Below are positions 34,154 through 46,600 of a stretch of 64,000 bases of DNA, piece by piece. The DNA comes from Aquirufa beregesia (GTDB taxonomy: Bacteria; Bacteroidota; Bacteroidia; Cytophagales; Spirosomataceae). The position numbers and the translations under genes were made by a program. A model generated the notes under the pieces. It worked only from the letters and a program-made list of their open reading frames with translations, made no database searches and had not been told where the DNA came from. The stretch is taken from positions 186,001 through 250,000 of the forward strand of contig NZ_SEWW01000001.1 of NCBI RefSeq assembly GCF_011090385.1. The letters run 5' to 3'. The stretch's first letter is position 1. Each line of letters opens with the position of its first letter.

Positions 34154-35179
34154 TTACTCAACAACTTTTATCGTTTGATTTATTTTTTCAAACAAGTCTG
34201 GTAATTGACGAATAAGTGCATTTCTTTTTAAATAATCTACATTAGGAGAGGCTGGAGTACCTCCTAGTGTTTGACCAGGGGTTTTAACGGTTTTGGTAAC
34301 TCCTGATTGAGCTGTAACAATCGTGTTGGGAGCAATGCTAATGTGGCCCGCTACCCCAACTTGCCCACCTATTAAACAATGGTCTCCAATTTTGGAAGAA
34401 CCCGATATCCCCACTTGTGCGGCTATGGCAGTATTTTGGCCAACTTCCACATTGTGAGCAATTTGTACTAAATTGTCTATTTTAGAGCCTTTGCCAATCT
34501 TAGTCGAGCCCATCGTAGCTCGATCGATGGTGGTATTGGCACCTATACTTACATGATCTTCAATCACGACATTTCCCAATTGAGGAATACTGGTAAACGA
34601 TCCGTCTGGCTGTGGGGCAAACCCAAAGCCATCTGAACCTATTACGGCATTGGCATGAATGGTACAGTGGTTTCCAATTTTTGAGTCAGAATATATGATT
34701 ACACCTGGGTATAAGACGCAATTTTCGCCAATTTCAACGTTTGCGCCTATACTGACATTGTTCATGATTCGTGTTCCCGAACCAATTTTGGCATTCCGAT
34801 TTATGCTGGTGAATGTTCCTACATAAATATTATCCCCTAATGTGGCGCTTGAATCAATGAAAGAAGGGTTTTGAATGCCCGTTTCATTAGAAGCCATCAT
34901 TTCCTGATATTTTTGCAATAAAACAGTAAATGATAAATAGGGATCAGCTACGCGAATTAAAGTAGCTAATGGTTTCTTTCTTAGTGCTTGATCTTCTGAA
35001 ATGATGATGGCCGTAGCCTTAGAATCATATAAAAAAGATTCGTATTTGGGATTGGCTAAAAATGAAATGGTACCTGATTTCCCTTCTTCTATTTTGCTGA
35101 AATCGGATATAATATCAGCTCCATTCCCATCTACTGTTCCATGAATTAGTCCGGCAATTTGATCAACAGTAAATTTCAT
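34154..35179 (-). CDS. lpxD: UDP-3-O-(3-hydroxyacyl)glucosamine N-acyltransferase
   Basis: Third enzyme of lipid A synthesis. 341 residues, with an N-terminal uridine-binding domain (about 1-100), a central hexapeptide-repeat beta helix (about 105-300) and a C-terminal helix. The catalytic His is in [13 protein letters not shown], and [15 protein letters not shown] is typical of LpxD. First lipid A gene of the minus-strand run, 17 bp upstream of lpxC/fabZ. Confidence 0.96.
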   Translation of the reverse strand: MKFTVDQIAGLIHGTVDGNGADIISDFSKIEEGKSGTISFLANPKYESFLYDSKATAIIISEDQALRKKPLATLIRVADPYLSFTVLLQKYQEMMASNETGIQNPSFIDSSATLGDNIYVGTFTSINRNAKIGSGTRIMNNVSIGANVEIGENCVLYPGVIIYSDSKIGNHCTIHANAVIGSDGFGFAPQPDGSFTSIPQLGNVVIEDHVSIGANTTIDRATMGSTKIGKGSKIDNLVQIAHNVEVGQNTAIAAQVGISGSSKIGDHCLIGGQVGVAGHISIAPNTIVTAQSGVTKTVKTPGQTLGGTPASPNVDYLKRNALIRQLPDLFEKINQTIKVVE

Positions 35180-35225
35180 GCAGGGATGAATTGATTTTCA
35201 GGTAATAATGGAATTAGGTACGCAA

Positions 35226-36470
35226 TCAACGTAATTCGCCTTGCAAATATACGCTCTTTGGGCAACAAAAATAGTATTTTTTTACAATCTTACTTAATGC
35301 TTGGATGGTCGGTAAGTCAGATGCTTCGAGTAACTCGACAACCTGACCTTGTTTATCGACCATTTTGATGGTATTGTCTCCTTGTATGTAAGCAGCATTA
35401 CTCGTAGAACCATCCACAACAAAATAACCTACTTCATCGGCGGTAATACCTAGACTTTTTTGAATCATTTGTTCAATTTCTAGTTTTTTCGTTCTTGGAA
35501 TGGGCTGGCTTCCTAATTTACATGTAAATAATTTTCGTGTTAAAAATTGCTGGCATAGGTTTTTTAAGATGATATCCTCGGCCGATTTCCAGCTTTTTAT
35601 GGCTGCCCAGACATCGTGGTCATCCAAATCGGTAAAAGCTACCAAAAGAGATTCTCTAGTAGAAAATTCTTCCCAAGTATATATTTTACTTAAAAAGGTA
35701 AATAAAGGGGTTGAACATTCTAATTGAATTCCAGAATTAATTAAATATTTGGCTCTTCGTAATATTTGAATCAACATGCTTTCAGCTGCAATGGCCGTTT
35801 TGTGTAAATACACTTGCCAATACATGAGTCTTCTTGCCATCAAGAAATTTTCAATGGAATAAATCCCTTTTTCCTCTAATACAAGCTTTTCATTGACTAA
35901 ATCAAGCATAGATAATAGCCTTTCAGAGCCAATGAATCCCTCCCTTACACCAGTATAAAAGGAATCTCTACTTAGGTAATCTAAACGGTCCACATCCAAT
36001 TGACTTGAAATTAATTGATGAAAAAATGGCCGGTGATATTTGTCTGAAAACATTTGAATAGCCAAATCTAATTTGCCTTCAAAATGTTTGTTTAGGGTAG
36101 CCATTAATAATTGAGATATAGCCTCATGATGGACATTCTCTAATAAGGTATATTCTAGCACATGTGAAAATGGACCATGACCAATATCATGCAATAAAAT
36201 GGCTATTTCAGCAGCTTCTCTTTCCTCTTCTGAAATGGGGTAACCTTTAGCATGTAAATTATTCAATGCTTGGTCCATAAGGTGCATGGCTCCCAGAGCA
36301 TGATGAAATCGAGTGTGATGTGCACCAGGATAGACAAACTCGGCTAAACCTAATTGTTTGATGCGTTTTAATCGCTGAAAATAAGGATGATCAATGAGCT
36401 TTAAAATGAATGGATTATTGATTTTGATGAATCCATAAATAGGGTCATTGATAATTTTAGTTGGGTACAT
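35226..36470 (-). CDS. HD-domain phosphohydrolase (dGTPase-like)
   Basis: 414 residues. The N-terminal motif KIINDPIYGFIKI, then HHTRFHHALGAMHLM and the HD motif LLHDIGHGPFSHVLE (metal-binding His-Asp near residue 92) define the SAMHD1/dGTPase-like family. Such enzymes hydrolyse dNTPs or related nucleotides; the substrate here is unknown. It is upstream of lpxD by 46 bp on the same strand and may be transcribed with the lpx genes. Gene order HD-lpxD-lpxC/fabZ-lpxA is seen in other Cytophagales, from general knowledge. Confidence 0.85.
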   Translation of the reverse strand: MYPTKIINDPIYGFIKINNPFILKLIDHPYFQRLKRIKQLGLAEFVYPGAHHTRFHHALGAMHLMDQALNNLHAKGYPISEEEREAAEIAILLHDIGHGPFSHVLEYTLLENVHHEAISQLLMATLNKHFEGKLDLAIQMFSDKYHRPFFHQLISSQLDVDRLDYLSRDSFYTGVREGFIGSERLLSMLDLVNEKLVLEEKGIYSIENFLMARRLMYWQVYLHKTAIAAESMLIQILRRAKYLINSGIQLECSTPLFTFLSKIYTWEEFSTRESLLVAFTDLDDHDVWAAIKSWKSAEDIILKNLCQQFLTRKLFTCKLGSQPIPRTKKLEIEQMIQKSLGITADEVGYFVVDGSTSNAAYIQGDNTIKMVDKQGQVVELLEASDLPTIQALSKIVKKYYFCCPKSVYLQGELR

Positions 36471-36473
36471 AGT

Positions 36474-37187
36474 TTAGCGGACTTTCTTATCTTTTACCAA
36501 ATTGGTTATTTCATTTAGCATTTCAACTTGGATATTTTGTATTTCTAGTAATTCCTGTTGTTGATGTGTCATTAAGTGATCTATTTTCTCATTCAACAAT
36601 CTGATTTCTAATTCTGACTTTAAATTGATTAAATAATCTTTTTTGGATCTCTCCCGATCTCTTTCTTCTTGTCTATTTTGGCTCATCATAATCACAGGTG
36701 CTTGTAAGGAAGCAATACAGGATAAAATCAGATTCAATAGAATAAAAGGGTAGGGGTCAAATCCTTTGTTTATAAACACATACACATTGACCAAAATCCA
36801 AAGGGCTAAAAATACGAAGAAGGAAATGATAAAACGCCAACTTCCTCCAAAGGAAGCTACTTTATCGGCAATTTTTTGACCAGTAGTTAATTCACCAAAA
36901 TCCTCCATGTCTACCGCCTGAGTGATCAGTCGATGGTCTGCTTCATTTTTTAATACGACTTGTTCCAAGGCTGTCAAATCCCCCGTTTCTTTTTTTAGAA
37001 AATCAGACAAATAGATTTGCCTAAATATGTTTAGTTCAGTTAAAGCTAAATTACTTCCTGTTTTGAATTTGGGGTAGTCTCTTTGAATTAATTGTAAAAT
37101 CCCCTCTTGGATATTACTCCCATTGACCATTTCGGAGATCGGGTAAATTTTCTTGGATAAATCACTGATGAATGTTTTTGTTTTCAT
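36474..37187 (-). CDS. DUF1003 membrane protein
   Basis: 237 residues. An N-terminal soluble part precedes the DUF1003 core: TTGQKIADKVASFGGSWRF, two membrane helices near 115-150 (FIISFFVFLALWILVNVYVF and FILLNLILSCIASLQAPVIMM), then SQNRQEERDRERSKKDYLINLKSE. The C-terminal region (about 185-237) is a charged helix likely to form a coiled coil. Function is unknown. It is upstream of the HD gene by three bases, so the two are co-transcribed. Confidence 0.85.
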   Translation of the reverse strand: MKTKTFISDLSKKIYPISEMVNGSNIQEGILQLIQRDYPKFKTGSNLALTELNIFRQIYLSDFLKKETGDLTALEQVVLKNEADHRLITQAVDMEDFGELTTGQKIADKVASFGGSWRFIISFFVFLALWILVNVYVFINKGFDPYPFILLNLILSCIASLQAPVIMMSQNRQEERDRERSKKDYLINLKSELEIRLLNEKIDHLMTHQQQELLEIQNIQVEMLNEITNLVKDKKVR

Positions 37188-37272
37188 TGTTTATACATGG
37201 AATGTTCCAAGCCAGTTTGAACCTTAAATTATAAATTTATAAAGGAAATTAGTTAAAAAGCTCTTGATTATT

Positions 37273-37280
37273 TAATTTTG
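37273..37280 (+). promoter_or_regulatory. -7 element of the tRNA gene
   Basis: TAATTTTG, an exact TAnnTTTG match, 24 bp before the first base of the tRNA. No clear -33 TTG is present. Confidence 0.5.
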
Positions 37281-37304
37281 CAGCTCGTTGAAGTAATTCA
37301 ATGC

Positions 37305-37378
37305 GGACTTGTAGCTCAGTTGGTTAGAGCATCTGACTCATAATCAGGGGGTCCATGGTTCGAGCCCATGCTGGTCCA
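37305..37378 (+). tRNA. tRNA with CAU anticodon (elongator Met or Ile2)
   Basis: A complete cloverleaf can be folded over 74 nt. The D arm is GCTC/GAGC, the anticodon arm is TCTGA-CTCATAA-TCAGG with anticodon CAT at 37339-37341, and the T arm is CATGG-TTCGAGC-CCATG. The acceptor stem pairs GGACTTG with CTGGTCC, with a T-T mismatch at the sixth pair and a T-G wobble at the fifth. The discriminator is A and the CCA end is not encoded (CCC follows). A CAU tRNA can read AUG (Met) or, if modified with lysidine by TilS, AUA (Ile). The C4-G69 pair is compatible with the Ile2 type, but this does not decide it. Confidence 0.9.
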
Positions 37379-37390
37379 CCCCAACTTTAA

Positions 37391-37425
37391 AACAATACCT
37401 TGGAAACGGGGTATTGTTTTTTTTT
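37391..37425 (+). terminator. tRNA intrinsic terminator
   Basis: Stem AACAATACC / GGTATTGTT (37391-37399 and 37410-37418) with a 10-nt loop and a T9-10 run, just downstream of the tRNA. Confidence 0.9.
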
Positions 37426-37698
37426 GCTTTTAATAATATGAAATGCTGAATTTTTGTCATTACCTAGATACGCTCCATGCGAATTATGGAATATTTTATT
37501 ATTCGATTCTAGAACCGATTTTTAAACAAAATAATTTAAAAATAGCAGTGATCTGTTTCCATTTAAATGCATTACTAGTAAACTATTTTAAGTTTTATTA
37601 ACAAATATGTTCTTTATTTAAAACAGTCTAATCACCTTATTAAATTAATTTAATATTTTTGCTAATCATTACCTGTGGTTCTGTTTTAAAATATAAGT
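37426..37698 (+). other. AT-rich non-coding stretch before the giant surface protein
   Basis: About 270 bp of AT-rich DNA between the tRNA terminator and the giant gene. It holds a -7 element at 37654-37661. An open frame of 52 codons at 37443-37601 has no promoter, no recognised family and biased AT-rich codons; I do not call it a gene. No strong inverted repeat was seen. Confidence 0.6.
37654..37661 (+). promoter_or_regulatory. -7 element of the giant surface protein gene
   Basis: TATTTTTG, an exact TAnnTTTG match, 37 bp before the ATG at 37699. No TTG is found at the usual -33 spacing. Confidence 0.5.
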
Positions 37699-40600
37699 AT
37701 GCTACAAAAGTCAGTTCGGACTCTGTCCTTATTGTATTTTGTGCTAATGTCATCCCTTGTTCCGGCTTTTGCACAATTTCCCCTTGATTTGCTGAATTTA
37801 ACAGCCTCATCACCCGCAAGTGTGGCTTTTTCTGTTAGAAAATTGAGTACTTCTTATACAGGAAAGATTATGCAAGTTCGAAGAGCTAGTGATCATGCAA
37901 CTGTCGATATTGGTTTTGATTCAAACAGTGAACTGAGTGGGTCAAGTATTTGTACCGTGATATCTGCTGGTAGTTCTGGTTTAAGTCTTGGAGCAACGCT
38001 ATCATTTGCTAGCTTTTATGCAGGTACAGATGTATTTGTTAGTATTTGGTATGATCAATCGGGTAATAGTAATCATTTAACCCAGATTACGGCAAGTAAT
38101 CAACCTCAATTAGTGAGTTCTGGTAGCCTCATTTTAGAGGGAAATAAGCCCTTTTTGCGTTTTTCAGGTACTATTTCCGGCACAGATTATAAATCATTAG
38201 CTCTTGCTAGTGCTTTGTCTACCAACGCACTAGTAATGGCGGTGAATAAGTTCCAATCTAGTGGTTCTGGATTTTTATTGGGAGATGCAGCAAATAATAA
38301 CTGGAATTCTGGATCATCTAGTAATTTATTATTTAGCCCAACTTTGGCATCAAGTTCTATTAGAAATGGGGCAATTAATCAAAATGGAATCAATATTCCC
38401 ACAACTTCTGCTGTTTGGAATACCACATTAGGAATAAATTCAGTACAAGCTCAAACGGCTAATTCTGGTACAACTTGGGATAATATTGGTAGGGATCGCT
38501 TAAATGAGCACACTACTGGAGGTGGAGGTTGGTCTGAGCTGATTTCGTTCCCGTCTAGTTTAAGTATGGCCGATCGGATTAAAGTTGAATTAACAGAAAA
38601 TAGCTATTTTGGCATTCCAATTATTGAAATTAATTCAACAGGTTTTTCAACTTGTTCAGAGAAATTTACGATTACAGGTAAAGGATTAACGGCTAATATT
38701 GTTGTTACAGCACCAACAGGATATACGGTTTCTACCAGCCTTTCTGGAACTTACACCTCTTCGGTAACTTTAACTCAGTCAGGGGGTGTCGTAAATGAAA
38801 GTACTATTTATGTCAAACAAACAACAGGAGGGGCAGGCAATATTGTTATTTCCTCTACAGGTTTTACCAGTCAAAATTTAGCCATAGTTAATGCTTTACC
38901 CAACGCACCAACACAATCTGTTGGAAGCGTATCCACCAATCTGCAATTTACATATGCCTCTTCAAACAGTTCAAGAGGATTGGTTTTTAATCCTCTAAAT
39001 TCCTATTTATATAGCCCCAAAGTAAGTGATGCCCCAGTTATTCAAGTTTATTCTATCTCAGGAACTCTTATTACTGCCTCAAGTAGTATGCCGATTGGGG
39101 GACTTTCTAATAGTGCAATATCTTCATTAACTGTTGATAATTTAGGGAATGTGTACGTAGTTATGCCCCAAGCCAATGGTGTTGTTAAAATGGAATATGG
39201 GACTAACACTTTGAGTGTATTTGCCTCTATTACTAGCCCACAAGGCTCTGCCGTAGATAGTAACAATAATGTCTATGTAACCACTACAGGTAATGTTATT
39301 TACAAAATTACCCCAAGTGGGGTAGTTTCTACTTTTTGTAACGATTCACAAATAAATAATGCATTTGGGATATGTTTTGATCCTGATGGAAATATGTATG
39401 TGGCGAATCGAGGTGCAGCCAATATTTTAAAAATTGGTCCTACTGGTACTAGCGTTTCTGTTTATGCCTCCTCTGTTAATACCAACATTGCGGACTTAAT
39501 TCGTGATTCGAATGGAAATTTGTATTATCCCATTTTTGCAAGTTCTATTATACGAAAAGTAGCAACAGATAGAACAATTTCATCATATGCTTCGGGTATT
39601 ACAACTCCACAGGGCATGACATTTGATGCACAAGGATCAATCTATGTGGCAGGCAATGGGTCTTCTACTAAAAGTATCTATAAAATAACTCCACCAAGTC
39701 CAAATTCCATATGTAGTTCTGGTACCATGAATTTAGCAATTTCAGCTACTAGTGGACTAGTTGTTGGCGATTGGTATTCAAATTCATCTGGCGGCTCAGC
39801 GCTTTTTACAGGAACCAATGCAATAACCACTCCATCTACCAGTACTCCACTTATTTATTATGTTGAAAGCCGTAATAGTACGACTGGATGTGTTTCTAAT
39901 ACTAGAACAAAAATTGTTGCCCCTGTCAATGGTCTTGAAAGTATAACAGCAGGAAGTGCTTGTGAAACAACTTCGGCTAATTTAGCTGCCATAGGTACCA
40001 CAGGTACAGTAAAGTGGTATGATGCTTTAAGTGGTACAAATTTGTTGGGAAGTGGGGCAACCTTTTCAACTCCTTCACTTTCATCAACTACAACTTTTTA
40101 TGCACAAGCAGCTGCTACTAGTTGTCCAGAAAGTAGCAGAACTACGGTTATAGCAACTAGCATTCCACTTCCAAGCATTACATTGTCCTCCATTGCTTCA
40201 GTTTATCGATCATCAACTAGTTTTTCAATTCCTTATACTGCTATAACAAATTCTCCAGATCAGTATTCATTAACTACTGGAACTACCGCATTAAGTGGCT
40301 TTACGGCATTGACAAACTCGAGTTTGGTTTCTAGCCCAATTTCTGTGGGGATTCCAGTTAATTCAGCTCTCAATACATATAATTTCAATTTTTCAGTTAG
40401 GAATTCGGGAACAGGGTGTATCGCACCTACCTCTACATTTAATTTGGTGGTAAATGACATTCCGCCTTCAGGATTGACTTATTCTACTCCAGCTACTTTT
40501 TATCGGGGAGAGAATGCAACAAGTATTAGTCCTACTGTCACAGGATCAAATATTGTTTATTCAATAAACCCAGCTTTACCAACAGGATTAGCCTTAGATA

Positions 40601-43600
40601 TTAATACTGGTATTATTAGTGGTACACCCACTAGTATTGTTGCTTCATCTACTTATGTGGTAACGGCCACCAATTCTGGAGGTTCTACCACATATAATTT
40701 ACATGTAGAAGTTGTTCAAGGTGCTGCAGTTAAATTTATTATTACAGGTACTGGAACTCAAACAGCTGGAGCATCGCAGAACATTACGATTACAGCAGTA
40801 GATGTACTAGGTGAGACCGTTACAGCATATACAGGTGTTAAAAGTTTAGTTTTTTCTGGAGCGAATAGTTCCTCATCACCATCGACTGCACCAAAAGTAG
40901 GAAGCACTGACTTTGGTACAGCAACAAGCCTTACTTTCAGTAATGGTGTAGCTACAACTACATTAATACTATACAAAGCAGAAACGGCAAACATTGTAGC
41001 TTCCCAAGGTACAATTAGTACAACAGGATCTGATCGTTTGACAGTTATCGTTGGCCCATCAGGTATGAGTAAATTGGCTGTTAGTTTAACAGACCCTCAA
41101 ACATCTGGCACCGCCTTTACAGGCACGAATACTTTAACGGCACAAGATGCTTATGGTAATACGGTAACAGGCTTTAGTGCAGCAACGAATAACGTAACCG
41201 TGACATCAAGCTTAACAGGTACTATTACGGGCTTATCAGGCACGGATAAATTAAGTAGTGCCGGCGACTTTAGTAGTGGAGTAGCGAGCTTAAGCAGCTT
41301 AGGCTTGAAGTTCACAGGCACATCAGGTTCAGGGACGTTTACTTTTACTCCAACTACAGGTACAGCAGTTACAAGTTCAAGTATTCTAATTAATCCTGGC
41401 TCAGCAACTAAATTTGTGTTAACAGGTACTGCATCACAAACTGCCGGAAGCTCTCAAAATGTAACAGTTACAGCTAAAGATGCCAATGATAATATTGCAA
41501 CAACTTATACTGGTTCTCATTCAATAGTATTTTCAGGAGCCAATGGTTCCCTTAATCCAAGCACATCACCAACGTTTGCAGGGACTGTTTTTGGAACAGG
41601 AACTAGTTTAACGTTTACTAATGGTGTGGCAACAGGTCCAATGGTCTTGTACAAAACTGAATTAGCAACAGTGATTGGAAGTGATGGAACTATACATTCA
41701 AATTCTGGAGGTAGCTTACTTGTGACAGTCAGTTCAGCGGCCTTTGCAAAATTATCTTTAAGCTTAACGAGCCCCCAAGTGAGTGGCACCGCCTTTAGTG
41801 GCAGCAATAGCTTAACGGCCTTGGATGCCTATGGAAATACAGTAACTAGCTTTGATGCCAGTAGCAATAACATTACAGTAAGCACGAGCTTAAGTGGAGC
41901 AATTTCAGGCTTATCAGGCACGACTAAATTAAGTAGTGCCGGCGACTTTAGTAATGGAGTAGCTAACTTGACAAGCTTAGGCTTGAAATATACGGGAGCG
42001 GTAGGTTCAGGCACCTTCACGTTTAGTCCAGCTACAGGAACAGCAGCAACGAGCGGCAATGTGACAATCGGAGCAGGAGTGGCTAGTAAGTTTATCATTA
42101 CCGGAACTGGCACCCAAACGGCAGGAGGGACACAAAACATCACGATTACGGCGAAAGATGCGAGTGGAAATACAGCGACAACCTACAGTGGAGCTAAGTC
42201 CATCACATTCAGTGGCGCGAATGCCTCGAGCAGTCCAGTGACGAATCCAACGGTAGCAAGTACGGACTTTGGCACAGCGACAAGCCTTACTTTCAGCAAT
42301 GGAGTAGCCACGGTGAGCATGGGCTTATTCAAAGTAGAGTCGGCACAGATTGTAGCTACCGATGGATTGGTGAGCACAAGTGGATCAGATCGCTTGAGTG
42401 TAACCGTGAGTCCAGCCACCTTCAGCAAATTAGCTTTGAGCTTGACCGGACCACAGATCAACGGAGTAGCGTTTACAGGAACTAATAGCTTAACAGCACA
42501 AGATGCCTATGGCAATACAGTAACGAGCTTTGATGCCAGCAGCAATAACATTACAGTAAGCACGAGCTTAAGTGGAGCAATCACAGGCTTATCAGGAACG
42601 AATAAATTAAGTAGTGCCGGCGACTTTAGTAGTGGAGTAGCGAGCTTGACGGGCTTAGGCTTGAAATATACGGGAGCGGTAGGTTCAGGCACCTTCACGT
42701 TCACCCCAGTGAGCGGAACGGCAGTGACGAGTGGAAGTATAGACATCAATAGTGGTTCTGCGAATAAGTTTATCATTACAGGAACAGGTACTCAAACGGC
42801 AGGAACAAGTCAAACGCTTACGATTACAGCGAAAGATGCGCAAGGCAATACAGTAACAACATATACAGGAGCTAAGAGCTTAACCTTCTCAGGCGCAAAT
42901 AGTTCCTCATCACCAGTGACAACAGCAAAAGTAGGAAGCACTGACTTTGGTACAGCAACAAGCCTTACTTTCAGCAATGGAGTAGCGACAGCTAGTATGA
43001 GTTTATACAAAGTAGAGTCTGCTTCGATTAGTGTGACAGACGGAAGCTTAACTGCGAGTGGAGGAGGAGAATTAGCAGTGAGCGTATCGGTAGGATCATT
43101 TGCTAAGTTTAGCCTAGCTATGTCAGACCCTCAAACATCTGGCACCGCCTTTACAGGCACGAATACTTTAACGGCACAAGATGCTTATGGTAATACGGTA
43201 ACAGGCTTTAGTGCAGCAACGAATAACGTAACCGTGACATCGAGCTTGACTGGAAGCATTACGGGCTTATCAGGCACGGATAAATTAAGTAGTGCCAGCG
43301 ACTTTAGTAGTGGCGTAGCGAACTTAAGCAGCTTAGGCTTGAAGTTCACAGGCACGTCAGGTTCAGGGACGTTTACCTTTAGTCCAGCTACCGGAGCACC
43401 AGTAACTTCTGGTTCTATCACGTTAAATTCTGGAGCTGCAACAAAATTGATTATCACGGGCAGTGGAAGTCAAGTAGCAGGAGCAAGTCAAACGATTACG
43501 ATTACGGCGAAAGATGCGAGTGGCAATACAGCGACAACCTACAGTGGAGCTAAGTCCATCACATTCAGTGGCGCGAATGCCTCGAGCAGTCCTGCGACAA

Positions 43601-46600
43601 GCCCAACGGTAGCAAGTACGGACTTGGGTACAGCGACAAGCCTTACTTTCAGCAATGGAGTAGCTACAGCTACTTTAGCACTTTACCGTGCAGAATCAGC
43701 CACAGTGGCAGTTAGTGATGGTTCATTGGTCGCTACAGGTTTAGATCGACTAAGTATCACGGTAGGAGAATCCAGCTTAAGTAAATTTGCCTTAAACTTT
43801 AGTTCTCCGCAAAATAGTGGAGTGGCCTTTACATCAACCAATACAATTACAGCGCAAGATGCCTATGGAAATACAGTAACAGGCTTTAGTGCAGCAACGA
43901 ATAATGTAACAGTGACATCAAGCTTGACTGGAAGCATTACAGGCTTATCTGGAACAAACAAACTAAGTGGTGCAGGAGATTTTGTCAATGGAGTAGCCAA
44001 TGTTGCTAATACCCTTATTTTTACTGGTAATACAGGAAATGGCACATTTACTGCTACTGCAACAACCGGTGGAGCGACTGGATCAAGCCTTGTGACCATT
44101 GGTGCAGGAAGCGCTACAAAATTGATCATCACAGGCAGTGGAAGTCAAGTAGCAGGAGCAAGTCAAACGATTACGATTACGGCGAAAGATGCGAGTGGCA
44201 ATACAGCGACAACCTACAGTGGAGCTAAGTCCATCACATTCAGTGGTGCGAATGCCTCGAGCAGTCCAGTGACGAATCCAACGGTAGCAAGTACGGACTT
44301 GGGCACAGCAACAAGCCTTACTTTCAGCAATGGAGTAGCGAGTGCGAGCTTGAGCTTGTTCCAAGTAGAATCAGCGATGATAGCAGCCACAGATGGAAGC
44401 ATCGTAGCTGCAGGCTCAGACCGCTTATCGGTATCTGTAAGCGCAGGGTCATTCAGTAAAATGACAGTGAGCTTAACGAGCCCCCAAGTGAGTGGCACCG
44501 CCTTTAGTGGCAGCAATAGCTTAACGGCCTTGGATGCCTATGGAAATACAGTAACTAGCTTTGATGCCAGCAGCAATAACATTACAGTAAGCACGAGCTT
44601 AAGTGGAGCAATCACAGGCTTATCAGGAACGAATAAATTAAGTAGTGCCGGCGACTTTAGTAATGGAGTAGCTAACTTGACAAGCTTAGGCTTGAAATAT
44701 ACGGGAGCGGTAGGTTCAGGCACCTTTGTCTTTACTCCAACATTTGGTGGTTCAACAACAAGTTCTAATGTTAGTTTTAATCCTGGTGTATCTTCACGTT
44801 TATTACTATCTCCGATTTCTTCTTTTTCTGCAGGAACTTTACAGTCGTTAACAGTTTCATTAGTGGATGCATCAGGTAACCCTGTCAATGCGGATGAAAA
44901 TGGCCGAATATCTTTGACTGTAAAAACGGGATCAGGTTCCATTTTAGGTACTATTTCAGCAAATATGCTGTCAGGTCAAAATTTGGTTATATTTACTAAT
45001 TGGTCATATATTAAAAGTGAATCTGGAATAGTAATTGCTGCATTAGCCAGTTCATTAAATACCAGTAATTTAACTGGTAAAATTGGAGAGTCCAATGCAT
45101 TTTTAGTCTCGCCTGGAGTACCATACAAATATTCTGTTAGGTCAACACAATCTACTACTAGAGCAGGAAGCTCATTTATAGTAAAGGTATTAGCTAAAGA
45201 TATGTATGGGAATTTATGTTCCAATTTGTCTGGAGCCCAATTAATTAAATTTTTAGGGGCTAAAATAGCTCCAAATGGAAAAGATAATCCTATGGCTGGT
45301 TTAGTCACTTTTACGCCATTTTCTTCTTCTATTTTACCTAATTTAAAAGTTGAATGGAGTAAAAAATTGCCTAATATTTTTACTGTATTGAATATCTCTA
45401 CTAGTAAAGCCAATGTGGCAAATTCAATTTTGAATATAGTGCAGAGTGGTTTGAATGCATTTGGTTCCAGCTTTTCAGTTGATTTTGTCAATGGAGAAGC
45501 TAATGTTCAATTAATTTTAGTTAATGCTGAACTAGCCAATTTGGAAGCTATAAACCCGACAAGTACTTTAACCATTAGTGATGATGATAAATTATTAATG
45601 AATGTAACCGAAAGTGATTTTTTAACTTTCCAATATTATTTTGATGAAAAGCAAGATGCTGGGAAAGTAATTTCTGGCTATATGAAGGCAGTAGATATTT
45701 ACGGAAATACAATAACTAATTTTAATGCTGCTGTTAATCCAGTAACTATAATAGCGAAGTTGATTGTTGGCGGAGTAGTTAATGATCAAAGAGTTATTAT
45801 TCTAAATAAATCAACTGATTATATTAACGGAGTTGCCTATTTTTCTATTTTAGGTAATTTATTTCCTAGTGCATTGTCTGGTTCAATTCAATTAGAAATT
45901 ATTCCAAACTCTGGCAATACTGTTCAAACTCCCCAAATTGTTTTAATCCCACTTGATACAGATGGAGATAGTGTATCGGATGAACAAGAGTTAATAGATA
46001 AGACCGACTTGAACGATGGCTGTTCTTATTTGATGAGTTCGTTTGTCATGTCGAAAGCTTCATCTGCATGGAAAGCGCTGGATTGTGATGGTGACGGTTC
46101 TGCTAACGGAACAGACGTCGAGCCTTCTAATGCCTGTTCAGGCGGAGTGGCAGGTTATATTCCACCAAAAGGAAGTATTGGATATGCCAAATATTTTGCT
46201 GGCGACTGCGATAGCGATGGTATTTCGAATGAAATGGAATGTAACGGAGGATATTTAGGAACCGGTACTTGCCAAGACTTTGATTCAGACGGTATACCAA
46301 ACTTCTTGGATCCAGATTCGGATAATGATGGTATCCTAGATATGATCGAGAAGAATATGGATAGCGATGGAGATGGCGATGCCAACTACCTGGATTTAGA
46401 TTCGGACAATGACGGTATTTTAGATACTCAAGAAAGATCACCCGATACCGATGGAGATGGCATCATGAACTTCCTTGATGTAGATTCAGATAATGACGGT
46501 ATTTTGGATGCTTGGGAAGGAACAGATAATAAGCGAGGAACCATTGATGATAACTACGATGGCCGTGTAGATAAAAATGGCTCAGCTCCCGATGTGAACG

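Noticed and set aside
37443-37601. 52-codon open frame (plus strand) in the gap before the giant gene
   Set aside because: No promoter, no recognisable family, AT-driven codon use; the gap is probably non-coding.
40758-44942. Many minus-strand open frames of 66-134 codons across the repeat units
   Set aside because: They recur with the 678-bp period and are shadows of the Thr/Ser/Gly-rich codons of the plus-strand gene.
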